From NCBI GenBank assembly GCA_046330285.1, contig JAXLSX010000013.1, positions 1 through 64,000 of the forward strand: DNA of 64,000 nucleotides, in the 5' to 3' direction. Origin of the DNA: RHKX01 sp046330285. Its GTDB lineage: Bacteria > Actinomycetota > Thermoleophilia > Solirubrobacterales > 70-9. Of this stretch, positions 8,732-17,283 are shown in pieces. Every line of letters starts with the position of its first letter. The first letter of the stretch is position 1. A program made the position numbers and the translations under genes. The notes beneath the pieces were generated by a model. It was given only the letters and a program-made list of their open reading frames with translations, made no database searches and was not told the origin of the DNA.

Positions 8732-9045
8732 GCTCCTGCCTCCCCGGATCGCGGCGCTTCTCCGGATCGCTCGCTCACCTCGAGCTCGCGCACCTTCAGC
8801 CGACCGACTTCGAGCTCCTCGATCTCGACCCGCTCGAACGTCGCCCGGCCGACCGTCAGCCGGCCGATCGCCAGTGCGCCGATCGCGACCGCGCCGATCG
8901 CGAGAGCGCCGACGGCGACCGGGGCCGAGAGCGTCGGGCCGAGGATCGCGGGTCCGCGCGCCGTACCCGCCCGGACCTCGAAGCCCATTGCGTTGACTCC
9001 GGGGAGCCGCTCCCGCAGCCGCCCGGTGGTTTCTGATCTCGCCAT
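8728..9045 (-). CDS. small protein with AIG-type pentapeptide repeats
   Basis: A 105-residue protein of no recognised function. From about residue 42 a five-residue pattern repeats, for example VAVGALAIGAVAIGALAIG, then degrades into VGRLTVGRATFERVEIEEL and similar, ending with charged Glu/Lys-rich copies. The spacing resembles a pentapeptide or short beta-solenoid fold. There is no signal peptide. A good AAGGAG site precedes the ATG on the minus strand. The stop overlaps the metallophosphoesterase start, so the three genes AIG protein, phosphoesterase and PPK2 form one unit. A scaffold or membrane-surface role is possible but not shown. Confidence 0.65.
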   Translation of the reverse strand: MARSETTGRLRERLPGVNAMGFEVRAGTARGPAILGPTLSAPVAVGALAIGAVAIGALAIGRLTVGRATFERVEIEELEVGRLKVRELEVSERSGEAPRSGEAGA

Positions 9046-9107
9046 CGTCCGTCTCCTTTCGGGATCGGCCTGATCCTCTCACGTCAAAGCCATTAACCTC
9101 GGCCGCC

Positions 9108-9869
9108 ATGGCTGACGAAGGGGTCGCAGGTCAGAACGACGCGAGTGGGAGCGCGGCGATCGTCTCCTGCCGCGATCTCAGCCGCCGCTTCGGCGAGGGC
9201 GAGGCCGCCGTCGACGCCCTCCGCGGCGTCAGCCTCGACTTCCCGAAGGGACAGCTGACTGCGATCGTGGGGCCGTCGGGTTCGGGCAAGTCCACGCTCA
9301 TGCATCTGCTCGCCGGCCTCGACAAGCCGACCGGCGGCCACGCCTGGATCGACGGGGTCGAGGTCACCGCCCTCGACGACAAGGGCCTGACCGCGCTCCG
9401 GCGCGAGAAGCTCGGCTTCATCTTCCAGTTCTTCAACCTGGTCCCGGTCCTCGACGCCGAGGAGAACATCGAGCTGCCCCTGAAGATCGCCGGCCGCAAG
9501 GTCGACCCCGAGTGGCGGGACCGGCTCCTGGAGACGATCGGCCTCTCCGACCGAGCGACCCATCGGCCCTCCGAGCTTTCGGGCGGGCAGCAGCAGCGGG
9601 TGGCGATCGCCCGCGCCCTGATCGCCCGCCCCGCGGTCATCTTCGCCGACGAGCCGACCGGCAACCTCGACTCGAAGTCCGGCGGCGGCGTCCTCGAGCT
9701 GCTGCGGACGTCCGCTGACGAGTTCGGTCAGACGGTCGTGATGGTCACGCACGATCCGAAGGTGGCCGCCTACGCCGATCGCGTGATCGTCCTCGCCGAC
9801 GGTCAGGTCGCCGCCGACCAGAAGGTGGAGGGCGAGGACGACGTCATCGGCCTGATGCGGGACCTCTGA
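9108..9869 (+). CDS. ABC transporter ATP-binding protein (MacB/LolD type)
   Basis: A 253-residue ABC ATPase. Walker A is GPSGSGKS, the Q-loop is FIFQFFNLVPVL, the signature is LSGGQQQRVAIARAL, and Walker B with the D-loop is VIFADEPTGNLDS; all are intact. The sequence type (ADEPTGNLD, FQFFNL) places it in the MacB/LolD/FtsE group that powers mechanotransmission rather than classical import. It lies four bases upstream of its FtsX-like permease. The first 18 residues are outside the fold and the ribosome-binding site is weak, so the start could be slightly internal. It is divergent from the AIG-repeat unit. Confidence 0.92.
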   Translation: MADEGVAGQNDASGSAAIVSCRDLSRRFGEGEAAVDALRGVSLDFPKGQLTAIVGPSGSGKSTLMHLLAGLDKPTGGHAWIDGVEVTALDDKGLTALRREKLGFIFQFFNLVPVLDAEENIELPLKIAGRKVDPEWRDRLLETIGLSDRATHRPSELSGGQQQRVAIARALIARPAVIFADEPTGNLDSKSGGGVLELLRTSADEFGQTVVMVTHDPKVAAYADRVIVLADGQVAADQKVEGEDDVIGLMRDL

Positions 9870-9873
9870 TCTG

Positions 9874-12453
9874 ATGTTCGGCCTGGCACTCCGCGGGCTG
9901 GCTTCACGGAAGCTGCGGGCGGCGCTGACGGCGCTGGCCATCATGCTCGGCGTCGCGATGGTCGCCGGCACCTTCATGCTGAAGGGATCGGTCGACAAGG
10001 CGTTCGACGACATCTTCGCCGAGGCCAACGCCGGGATCGACGTCACCGTCCAGCCGAAGTCGGCCTTCGACACCGGCTTCGACCTGCCCGAGTCCGGGGC
10101 CGCTTTGCCCGACTCGCTGGTCGACAAGGTCGCTGCGGTCGACGGCGTCGAGAAGGCGGCGGGCGGGATCAGCGACTCGACGTCGATCGCGATCCTCGAC
10201 GAGAACGGCGACCGGATCGGGCCGGCTGGGGGCGGCCCCCCGCAGATCGCCGGCAGCCTCGAGCCGGAGCCCTTCAACCCGTTCACCTGGGTCGAGGGCG
10301 ACGCCCCGGCCACCTCCGACGAGGTCGGGATCGACTCGATCACCGCCGACGAGGAAGGCTACGAGGTCGGCCAGAAGATCACGATCAGCGGCGCCCGCGG
10401 CGCCAAGGAGTACACGCTCTCGGGCATCGGCAGGTTCGGGTCCGGCGTGCCGCTCGGCGGCGCCAGCTTCGCGCTCTTCACCCTGCCCGAGGCGCAGGCG
10501 ATCACGGGCAAGGTCGGCGAGCTCGACAACATCGACGTCCAGGCCGCCGACGGCGTCAGCGCCGACGAGCTCGCGGCTCGTCTCAACGAGGTCCTGCCGG
10601 CCGACGCGGAGGCGAAGACGGGTGCCGAGGACGCTGCCCAGCAGTCCGCCGACATCAAGGACGGCTTCAGCTTCCTGACGACGTTCCTGCTCGTCTTCGC
10701 CGGGATCTCGGTCTTCGTCGGCGCGTTCCTGATCTTCAACACGTTCTCGATCACGGTCGCTCAGCGGACGCGGGAGTTCGGGATGCTGCGGACCCTCGGC
10801 GCCTCCTCGCGTCAGGTCCTGGCGACCGTCTTCGGCGAGGCCCTGACGCTCGGGATCATCGCCTCGGTCCTCGGGATCTTCGCCGGTCTCGGATTCGTCG
10901 CGCTCGTCACCGGGGCCTTCAAGGCGATGGGGTTCGAGTTGCCGCAGAGTGGGATCGTCGTCACCGGGGCGTCGATCGTCGTCCCGCTGATCGTCGGCGT
11001 CGTCTCGACGCTCGCCTCCTCGATCGTCCCCGCCATCCGCGCGACCCGGGTCACGCCGCTCGAAGCGCTGCGCGAGGACGGCCAGGGCACCGAACCGCCG
11101 ACCCGGCGCCGGGTCTGGATCGCGCGAGTTCTCGTCCTGCTCGGGATCGCCGCGATCGTCGGCGGCCTCTTCGGCACCGCCTCGTTCGGCTCCGCCCTGC
11201 CGTTGCTCGGGTTCGGGCTGATCCTCCTCTTCGTCGGCATCGCGATGCTCGCCGGGACGATCGTGACGCCGCTCGCCTCGTTCGTCGGCAAGCCGATCGA
11301 GCGGCTCCGCGGAGTCATCGGGCGACTCGCCCGGGAGAACACGCTGCGCAACCCGAGCCGGACCGCGACGACTTCGGCGGCGCTGATGATCGGCGTAGCC
11401 CTCGTCGTCTTCGCAGCGGTGTTCGCCGCCTCGGCGACGAAGTCGGTCGGCGACGCGCTCGACGAGACCTTCGCCGGCGACCTGATCGTCGCCAACACCG
11501 ACGGCTTCTCGCCGATCTCCTCCGACGTCGCCCGGCAGGTCGCGGGAGTCGAGGGCGTCGAGACGGTCTCGCCGCTGACGGGCGCCCCGGCCGAGGTCGA
11601 GCTCGCGACGGCCAAGCAGGATCTGATCACCGGGCTCGACCCGGACACGCTGACGAAGGTCGCCAAGCTCGACTGGGTCGACGGCGACGACTCGACGCTG
11701 ACCGGCCTCGGCGCCGACGAGGCGATCGTCGAGTCGCAGTGGGCCGAGGACAACGGCGTCTCCGTGGGCGACACGCTGACGCTGAAGACCGCGACCGGCG
11801 ACGAGATCCAGGTCCGCGTCGAGGGGAGCGTCCGCGACCGGGTGCAGCTCCTCGTCTCGAGCCTCGCGCTTCCGGTCGACACGCTGCGGCAGCAGTTCGA
11901 CGCCCGCCAGGACTTCGCGATGCTCGTCGGCTTCGCGCCGGGCGCCGACGCGACCGCCACCAAGGACCGCATCGACCAGCTCCTCGCCGACCGCTTCCCG
12001 CAGGCCGAGGCGCGCGATCAGCAGCAGTTCAAGCAGGAGCAGGAGGACGGCATCAACCAGCTCCTGGCGCTGATCTACGTACTGCTCGCGCTGTCGGTCA
12101 TCGTCAGCCTCTTCGGAGTCGTCAACACCCTCGTGCTGACGATCTACGAGCGGACCCGTGAGATCGGGATGCTGCGCGCGATCGGCGCGTCGAAGTCCCA
12201 GATCCGGCGGATGGTCCGCTACGAGTCGCTGATCACGGCGATGATCGGCGCCCTGATCGGCGCGGTCATCGGACTCGGCATCGCGGTCGCCGCGGTCGAG
12301 GCACTGAGCGACGACGGCCTCGTGCTCGCCATCCCGATCGCCGGCATCATCGTCGTCCTGGTCGTCGCCGGCATCGCCGGCATCCTCGCGGGCATCTGGC
12401 CGGCCCGCCGCGCCTCGAAAATCGAGGTCATGGAGGCCCTGCAATACGAGTAG
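9874..12453 (+). CDS. FtsX-like ABC transporter permease, double-domain
   Basis: An 859-residue permease with two FtsX domains. The N-terminal helix (about residues 15-38) is followed by a long extracytoplasmic domain, then three helices (about 265-385), a linker with GRLARENTLRNPSRT and a second helix set, a second external domain, and three C-terminal helices (about 735-855) ending in the ARRASKIEVMEAL-type coupling tail. This is the architecture of actinobacterial exporters that move antibiotics, lipids or peptides or act on cell-envelope proteins. The ATPase gene is immediately upstream. No substrate-specific neighbour is present, so the cargo is unknown. Confidence 0.9.
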   Translation: MFGLALRGLASRKLRAALTALAIMLGVAMVAGTFMLKGSVDKAFDDIFAEANAGIDVTVQPKSAFDTGFDLPESGAALPDSLVDKVAAVDGVEKAAGGISDSTSIAILDENGDRIGPAGGGPPQIAGSLEPEPFNPFTWVEGDAPATSDEVGIDSITADEEGYEVGQKITISGARGAKEYTLSGIGRFGSGVPLGGASFALFTLPEAQAITGKVGELDNIDVQAADGVSADELAARLNEVLPADAEAKTGAEDAAQQSADIKDGFSFLTTFLLVFAGISVFVGAFLIFNTFSITVAQRTREFGMLRTLGASSRQVLATVFGEALTLGIIASVLGIFAGLGFVALVTGAFKAMGFELPQSGIVVTGASIVVPLIVGVVSTLASSIVPAIRATRVTPLEALREDGQGTEPPTRRRVWIARVLVLLGIAAIVGGLFGTASFGSALPLLGFGLILLFVGIAMLAGTIVTPLASFVGKPIERLRGVIGRLARENTLRNPSRTATTSAALMIGVALVVFAAVFAASATKSVGDALDETFAGDLIVANTDGFSPISSDVARQVAGVEGVETVSPLTGAPAEVELATAKQDLITGLDPDTLTKVAKLDWVDGDDSTLTGLGADEAIVESQWAEDNGVSVGDTLTLKTATGDEIQVRVEGSVRDRVQLLVSSLALPVDTLRQQFDARQDFAMLVGFAPGADATATKDRIDQLLADRFPQAEARDQQQFKQEQEDGINQLLALIYVLLALSVIVSLFGVVNTLVLTIYERTREIGMLRAIGASKSQIRRMVRYESLITAMIGALIGAVIGLGIAVAAVEALSDDGLVLAIPIAGIIVVLVVAGIAGILAGIWPARRASKIEVMEALQYE

Positions 12454-12471
12454 CCGTGGTCGGAGCCGCGC

Positions 12472-13449
12472 CTAAATCAGCTCGGCGCCGGCTTTCAGGG
12501 TGGCGTCGAAGTCCGCCGTCGGGACCGGGCTGACACCCGGCGAGGTTGCGCCCGCGTCGAGGTAGCGCGTGATCGCGTTGCGGACATCGTCGGCGCCGCC
12601 GAAGCCGCCGAGGGAGTCGAGCATCGGCTCCGACATCGCCGCCTTCGCCGCCTCGACGTCGCCGCCGGCGATCCCCTCGTCGAAGCCCGCGATCTCCTCG
12701 CCGAATCCGGACCGCTCCAGCATCGAGCGGTAGAAGGGCAGCGACAGGTAGGTGACGAGGTCGCCGCGGACGCGATCGAGCGTCTTCGCCCGGTCGTCGG
12801 TCACGGCCGACGGCACGGCCGGGACGATGTCGAAGCCCTCGAGGCTCTTACCCGCCCGCTCGCGGCCCTTGCGCACCTCGGGAATCACGACGTCGCGAAC
12901 GTAGGGTGGATCGCAGAGCCAGAGCAGGACGCCGTCGCCGATCTCGCCGGCCAGCTGCAGCATGTTCGGCGACAGCGCGGCGATGTAGATCGGCAGCTCC
13001 GGGCGCACGTCGTAGCCCATGAAGCGGAACTTGGTCGGCCACCGCTCGCCCGCGGGCGGCTCCTCGCCGTGGAACATCGCCCGCATCGCCTCCACGTACT
13101 CGCGCATCTCCGCCACCGGCTTGTCGATCGTCTGCCCGTACCAGGCCTCGACCGTGACCCGGTGGGAGACGCCGACCCCGAGCACCATCCGTCCGCCCGA
13201 AACCTCGTCGATCGTCGCCGCCGTCTGCGCGGTGGCCGCCGGGGTCCGCGAATAGATCGGCAGCACGCCGGTCCCGAGCCTGATCCGCTCGGTGTGCGCC
13301 GCGTACGTCGCCAGCACCGTCAGTGAGTCCCGGCCGGCGATGTGCGTGACGTACGTCGAGTCGTAGCCGAGCGACTCGGCGAGCCGGACCCGCTCGACCG
13401 CCTGCGGCAGCGAGCGGCCGGCGCTGATGAAGGTGCCGATCCCGGGCAT
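12472..13449 (-). CDS. LLM class flavin/F420-dependent oxidoreductase
   Basis: A 325-residue luciferase-like TIM barrel. The N-terminal GTFISAGRSL strand, the ERIRLGTGVLPIYSRTP segment and GRMVLGVGVSH are typical of the actinobacterial LLM group, many of which use coenzyme F420. It should reduce or oxidise a small substrate with hydride from reduced F420 or FMN. It is convergent with the ABC permease gene (18-base gap) and upstream of nothing obviously linked. The LplA-like gene on the same strand ends 42 bases before its start. The physiological substrate cannot be assigned. Confidence 0.83.
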   Translation of the reverse strand: MPGIGTFISAGRSLPQAVERVRLAESLGYDSTYVTHIAGRDSLTVLATYAAHTERIRLGTGVLPIYSRTPAATAQTAATIDEVSGGRMVLGVGVSHRVTVEAWYGQTIDKPVAEMREYVEAMRAMFHGEEPPAGERWPTKFRFMGYDVRPELPIYIAALSPNMLQLAGEIGDGVLLWLCDPPYVRDVVIPEVRKGRERAGKSLEGFDIVPAVPSAVTDDRAKTLDRVRGDLVTYLSLPFYRSMLERSGFGEEIAGFDEGIAGGDVEAAKAAMSEPMLDSLGGFGGADDVRNAITRYLDAGATSPGVSPVPTADFDATLKAGAELI

Positions 13450-13491
13450 CGGTGCCTTTCTACCCGATCGCCTCGGCTCAGTGGCGACGGG

Positions 13492-14301
13492 CTACGCCCG
13501 CGGCTCGTATTCGCGCTTGAGCTCCTCCGCCATCCGCAGCGTCGATTCGGCCGGGGCCGCCGGCTCGAGTGAGTAACGCGCCTCGAGCTCGGTCCGGATC
13601 GCCGCGACCGCCCGCTCGATCAGCGGGTCGGGCTCATCGCGGGGGAGGGGTTCGTCGTCCTCGCCGATCTCGAGCGCGAGGGAGCCGGTTGCGGCCGGGT
13701 CGAAGTCAAGTTCCAGTGCCTCGTAGACGGGCTCGAGGACGGCGTTGATCGCGCCGGCGCCGCGGACCGCGATAACGGCGCCGACGTGGGCTCCGCCGAC
13801 GATCACCCGCTGGCCGATCCCGGCGAGCTTGACGGCGCCGCGGGAGTTGACGCTGAACTCGCCCGGGCAGTACTCGCCGGCGACCTCGCCGACCGCCGCA
13901 TCGGCGCCGAGTTTCCGCGCCGCCGCGGCGATCAGCTCGGCCATCGCGCCGAACCGGTCCCGCGTTCCCGGGTAGGCGCCGGAGCCGCCGCCCGCCCGGA
14001 TCGCGTGCGAGAAGGAGATCGTGCCGGGGCCGAAGACCGCGGCGCGCCCGCCGGCGATCCGCTCGACCGGGACGTAGCCCGCCTCGCGGGCGATCGCAAC
14101 GGCTCGCCGGTACCCCGGCCGGAGCCGGTCGAGCTTGCCGAAGGCGAGGATCGATCCGGTCCGGTTGAGCCGGATCGACGGCGGCAGCTCGGCCCGGGCG
14201 ACCTGGCGCATCAGGGCCGCCGAGACGGCCGTTTCGAGGTACGCATCGTCACCGAAGACGGCGGTGTAGAGCGAGATCGGCGGCTCGGACGGCTTGTTCA
14301 T
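13492..14301 (-). CDS. lipoate-protein ligase-like (BPL/LplA) protein
   Basis: A 269-residue protein of the biotin/lipoate ligase fold. The RIAGGRA segment (residues 81-87) and VKLAGIGQRV (Lys158) match the substrate-binding loop and the lysine conserved in LplA/LipM-type enzymes. It could load lipoate or octanoate onto dehydrogenase E2 subunits, which would fit the 2-oxoglutarate dehydrogenase E1 gene at the other end of the window. The frame extends to 14391, but the ATG at 14301 is where the domain begins. A perfect TGTGA-N6-TCACA site lies 36-51 bases upstream, shared with the divergent Rpf-like gene. Confidence 0.75.
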   Translation of the reverse strand: MNKPSEPPISLYTAVFGDDAYLETAVSAALMRQVARAELPPSIRLNRTGSILAFGKLDRLRPGYRRAVAIAREAGYVPVERIAGGRAAVFGPGTISFSHAIRAGGGSGAYPGTRDRFGAMAELIAAAARKLGADAAVGEVAGEYCPGEFSVNSRGAVKLAGIGQRVIVGGAHVGAVIAVRGAGAINAVLEPVYEALELDFDPAATGSLALEIGEDDEPLPRDEPDPLIERAVAAIRTELEARYSLEPAAPAESTLRMAEELKREYEPRA

Positions 14302-14336
14302 GGGATGCAAGGGAAGTGTGAACGAATGATTGCGAC

Positions 14337-14352
14337 TGTGACTGGCCTCACA
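14337..14352. promoter_or_regulatory. CRP/GlxR-like site TGTGA-N6-TCACA
   Basis: The sequence TGTGACTGGCCTCACA is a perfect half-site pair in the consensus shared by E. coli CRP and actinobacterial GlxR/Crp. It sits between the divergent LplA-like and Rpf-like genes. A TTGACA hexamer begins 12 bases to its right, so it could act on the Rpf-like gene. The binding protein is not in this window. Confidence 0.65.
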
Positions 14353-14356
14353 CATG

Positions 14357-14377
14357 GATCCCGTTGACACCGGGATC
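14357..14377. promoter_or_regulatory. inverted repeat flanking a TTGACA box
   Basis: GATCCCG (14357-14363) and CGGGATC (14371-14377) form a 7-base inverted repeat around TTGACAC. TTGACA at 14364-14369 matches a -35 hexamer reading towards the Rpf-like gene. Its -10 partner at the expected spacing, GTCAAC, is poor. The repeat could be a repressor operator. Confidence 0.35.
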
Positions 14378-14467
14378 GTTTGTGTCGTCAACTGAACCCG
14401 GTCGTTGCCGGCCCGACGCTCGCAACCTACTCACCCCGGTTCGGATTCACGCACACGGATTGGATCG

Positions 14468-15118
14468 ATGCTGCCCAGACAACCGATTGAACCTGCACGC
14501 CCCAAGCGCGGTCGCTCGCGACGCGACGGCCTCGCCGTCCTCGCCGTCGGAGCCACCCTCGCGCTCGGCGGAGCCGGCGTAGCGCTGGCCGCCACGACCC
14601 CCGACGCCTCCACCGGTCCCGGCGAGCCCGCCGCGGACGTGCCGGCACTCGACCACGACAGCCAGTTCGAGCGGTCGCTCGGAATCGGCGTCGCCCGGGT
14701 CCGCTACGAGAAGCTCTACGACAAGGCCGATCATCTGAAGGTCGCTCCGAAGCGCGACCTCAGCGAGGCCCGCACGGCCGGCAAGGTCGCCCTCGCCGAC
14801 GGCTCGGCGAAGCTCCGCAAGGAGATCGCCGCCGAGAAGAAGCGCCGCGCGGCCGAGCCCGAGTACGGCTCTCCCGAGTCGGTCGGCGTCGATCAGGCGA
14901 CGCTCGACTCGATCGCCTCCTGCGAGTCCGGCGGCGACCCGACCGCGGTCGACCCGTCCGGCACCTACCGCGGCAAGTACCAGTTCGACCTGCAGACCTG
15001 GGCTTCGGTCGGCGGCTCCGGCGACCCCGCCGCCGCCCCGGAGGCCGAGCAGGACTACCGCGCCGCCCTGCTGATGTCGCGCTCGGGCTCGAGCCCGTGG
15101 CCCGTCTGCGGAGGCTGA
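14468..15118 (+). CDS. secreted Rpf-like (transglycosylase-like) protein
   Basis: A 216-residue exported protein. An Arg-rich start and a hydrophobic stretch (about residues 21-42, ending ALA-A) form a signal sequence with a twin-arginine look (GRSRRDGLAV). A charged central region leads to a C-terminal domain from residue 146: SIASCESGG with Cys152 and the candidate catalytic Glu153, GKYQF, TWASVGG and a closing WPVCGG with Cys214. That is the resuscitation-promoting-factor lysozyme-like fold, which cleaves peptidoglycan glycan strands. I chose the ATG at 14468 over 14405 because the signal sequence starts there. The CRP-like site upstream fits the known control of rpfA genes by Crp in mycobacteria. 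Confidence 0.8.
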   Translation: MLPRQPIEPARPKRGRSRRDGLAVLAVGATLALGGAGVALAATTPDASTGPGEPAADVPALDHDSQFERSLGIGVARVRYEKLYDKADHLKVAPKRDLSEARTAGKVALADGSAKLRKEIAAEKKRRAAEPEYGSPESVGVDQATLDSIASCESGGDPTAVDPSGTYRGKYQFDLQTWASVGGSGDPAAAPEAEQDYRAALLMSRSGSSPWPVCGG

Positions 15119-15199
15119 CGCCCCGCCACTGACGACCGGGGGTGACGCCGGCGGCCCGCTGCGCTCAAGCGGTGGGCCGCCGGCGCCGATCTTTACCGG

Positions 15200-15928
15200 G
15201 TGAGCTCCGAACCGCCCGCCCCGCCCGCAACCGAGGGCTATGTCATCGCTGCCGGCCTGCGGTCGAGCCGCTCGACGTTCGAGCGCTGGATGCGCGAGCC
15301 CGGCCCGGTGCTCGGTCCCTGGTTCGCCGGCGCGCTGACGATCGCCGCCGGGTTGCTCGTCGCGGTCTGGGTCGTCTCCCAGTTCGCGCCCGCCGACCCC
15401 TCGCCGGTCTTCCTGCCGGGAATCAGCGAGCCGGTCGGCCTCGCCGACTTCGAGCACATCCTCGGCCGCAACCTCCTCGTCCTCGCGCTGCACGCGACCG
15501 CGTGCGTTGCGGGCTTCATCGCCGGCAGCTCGCTCCAGCAGGTGGCGGAGACCAAGACCGGCCTCTCCCGGATCATCCACGAGAAGGCGGGGCCGGTTGC
15601 GATCGCGTGGGTGATCGCCGTGACCGTCTTCTCGCTGTTGACCCAGGCGTTCGCCCTCGGGCTCACCGCCGCCTCGATGTCGGCTCAGCTCGACATCGGC
15701 AGCGGGCTGCTGATCCTGACCGTCCTCCCTCACGCCCTGCTCGAGCTGACCGCCGTCTTCCTGCCGCTCGCCGCTTGGCTGATCGCCTCGCGACGCGACG
15801 AGTGGGAGGAGCTCCTCGCGGCGACCTTCGTCACCGTCGGCCTCGCGCTGCCGATGCTGCTGCTCGCGGCGCTGATCGAGCTCACCCTCTGGCCGCGCCT
15901 GCTCGAGATCGTCTCGCCGTTCGCCTGA
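15200..15928 (+). CDS. SpoIIM-like (DUF95) membrane protein
   Basis: A 242-residue integral membrane protein with about five hydrophobic helices. The segment LPHALLELTAVFLPLAAW resembles the HG-x-x-EL motif of the SpoIIM/DUF95 family, proteins that in sporulating bacteria act with cell-wall hydrolases at the septum and in actinobacteria have unknown roles. The start is a GTG at 15200 with no clear ribosome-binding site. It follows the Rpf-like gene by 81 bases and precedes the HD-domain gene by 23, so the three may be expressed together. The family call is moderate because only the motif and topology support it. Confidence 0.6.
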   Translation: MSSEPPAPPATEGYVIAAGLRSSRSTFERWMREPGPVLGPWFAGALTIAAGLLVAVWVVSQFAPADPSPVFLPGISEPVGLADFEHILGRNLLVLALHATACVAGFIAGSSLQQVAETKTGLSRIIHEKAGPVAIAWVIAVTVFSLLTQAFALGLTAASMSAQLDIGSGLLILTVLPHALLELTAVFLPLAAWLIASRRDEWEELLAATFVTVGLALPMLLLAALIELTLWPRLLEIVSPFA

Positions 15929-15951
15929 CGTCGCTGCCAGACTGCGCTGCG

Positions 15952-16794
15952 ATGGCGGAGCAGCCCGATCGACCCGAAGAGCCCGAGACCGGCGGGCCGT
16001 CGCTGGCCGAGCGCATCGAGTCGGTCCGCTTCGGTGTGCCGACTCGAGGCAATCGCCGGCTCGAGCGCTTCGTCGAGCGGGCCGCGGCCGATCCTCAGGT
16101 CCGGGCCTGGTGGCATCTCCAGCAGGTCGGCTCCGAGCGCCTCGGAATGTCGGACCACTCCTGGGTCCACATCCAGATCGTCGCCAACATCGCCCTGCGG
16201 ATGCTGCGGCTCGCCGACCGGGCCGGGATCCCGCCGGCGATGGTCAGCGACCACGGGATGAGCGAGCGCGACGCCGAGGTGGTCGTCCTCGCCGGGGCGA
16301 TGCTCCACGACACCGGGATGACGATCCACCGAACCGACCACGAGGCCTACAGCCTGTTCCTCGCCGAGCCGAAGCTCCGCGAGCTCCTCGCCGGGATCTA
16401 CGAGGAGCCGGAGCTGACCGTCGTCGTCTCCGAGGCACTGCACTGCATCATCGGCCACCGCCGGCGAGGTCAGCCCTACACGCTCGAGGCCGGCGTGGTC
16501 AGGGTCGCCGATGCGCTCGACATGGCCCAGGGCCGTTCGCGGCTGCCGGTCGAGCGCGGCGACATCGGCATCCACTCGATCTCCGCCGCCGCGATCGACG
16601 ACGTCACGATCGAGCGCGGCACCGACCGCCCGATCCGGGTCGAGATCAAGATGAACAACTCCGCGGGCATCTTCCAGGTCGACGACCTCCTCGCGACGAA
16701 GATCCGCGGCACTCCGCTCGAGGATCACATCGAGGTGGTCGCCTCGGTCGAGGGCGAGACCGAGAAGCGGCTGATGCGCGAGTTCCGGATCTAG
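15952..16794 (+). CDS. HD domain-containing metal-dependent hydrolase
   Basis: A 280-residue protein whose N-terminal two thirds is an HD domain: His69 and His73 (SDHSWVHIQ), His119-Asp120 in MLHDTGM, and a late Asp in RVADALDMA. These residues bind one or two metals in phosphohydrolases acting on nucleotides or signalling phosphoesters. The C-terminal 90 residues form a separate alpha/beta region. The frame is open from 15142, but the ATG at 15952 follows the SpoIIM-like stop and begins the recognisable protein. The substrate is unknown; a nucleotide second messenger is one possibility. Confidence 0.72.
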   Translation: MAEQPDRPEEPETGGPSLAERIESVRFGVPTRGNRRLERFVERAAADPQVRAWWHLQQVGSERLGMSDHSWVHIQIVANIALRMLRLADRAGIPPAMVSDHGMSERDAEVVVLAGAMLHDTGMTIHRTDHEAYSLFLAEPKLRELLAGIYEEPELTVVVSEALHCIIGHRRRGQPYTLEAGVVRVADALDMAQGRSRLPVERGDIGIHSISAAAIDDVTIERGTDRPIRVEIKMNNSAGIFQVDDLLATKIRGTPLEDHIEVVASVEGETEKRLMREFRI

Positions 16795-16810
16795 GGAGCC
16801 GGGGGCCGGC

Positions 16811-17233
16811 TCAGCCGGCGAGCGGCGACCGCGGCGCCGAGACCGCGGCACCGCAGCGGACACCGGGCTTCGGCTTTCGCGGCTTGACGCGCGCCTCGTA
16901 CGGCGCGGCGATGATGATCTCGAAACCGGAATCGAGGGCGAAGGTTCCGTTCCGCTTCGTCTTCCCGCTCACGATCGGATCGTCGGCGCTGACGCCGCGA
17001 GTCGCCGCTCGCACCGGTGCGAGGTAGATCGAGACCTTGCGCTTGCCCAGGCAGCGACTCTTCTTCGACTCGACGTGGCCGCTGAAGACGAACGTCGTGC
17101 CGGACCCGGCGCTGCCGATGTCCTCGAGGAACGCCTTCGTCTTGAAGAGCTTGGCCTCCGCTGCCGAAGCGGTGATGCCGACGGCCCCCACGGTGGCGAG
17201 GGCGACGACGACTGTCGTCAGGATCCTCCGCAT
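16811..17233 (-). CDS. secreted protein of unknown function
   Basis: A 140-residue protein with a clear signal peptide (MRRILTTVVVALATVGAVG, cleavage after an ASA/AEA site near residue 27). The mature part has beta-strand-like alternation, a late GTFALDSGFEI segment and two cysteines (SRCLGK, GVRCGA) that could pair. It looks like a small extracellular beta-sandwich, but I do not recognise the family. The frame extends to 17746 in Arg-rich sequence that is not convincing; the ATG at 17233 gives the signal peptide. It is convergent with the HD-domain gene, a 16-base gap containing part of a short GCCGGCT/AGCCGGC hairpin. Confidence 0.6.
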   Translation of the reverse strand: MRRILTTVVVALATVGAVGITASAAEAKLFKTKAFLEDIGSAGSGTTFVFSGHVESKKSRCLGKRKVSIYLAPVRAATRGVSADDPIVSGKTKRNGTFALDSGFEIIIAAPYEARVKPRKPKPGVRCGAAVSAPRSPLAG

Positions 17234-17283
17234 GGATCGATGGTAGCCCGCCCGGTGCCGTTGCGCCAGCGGAATTCCTGCAT

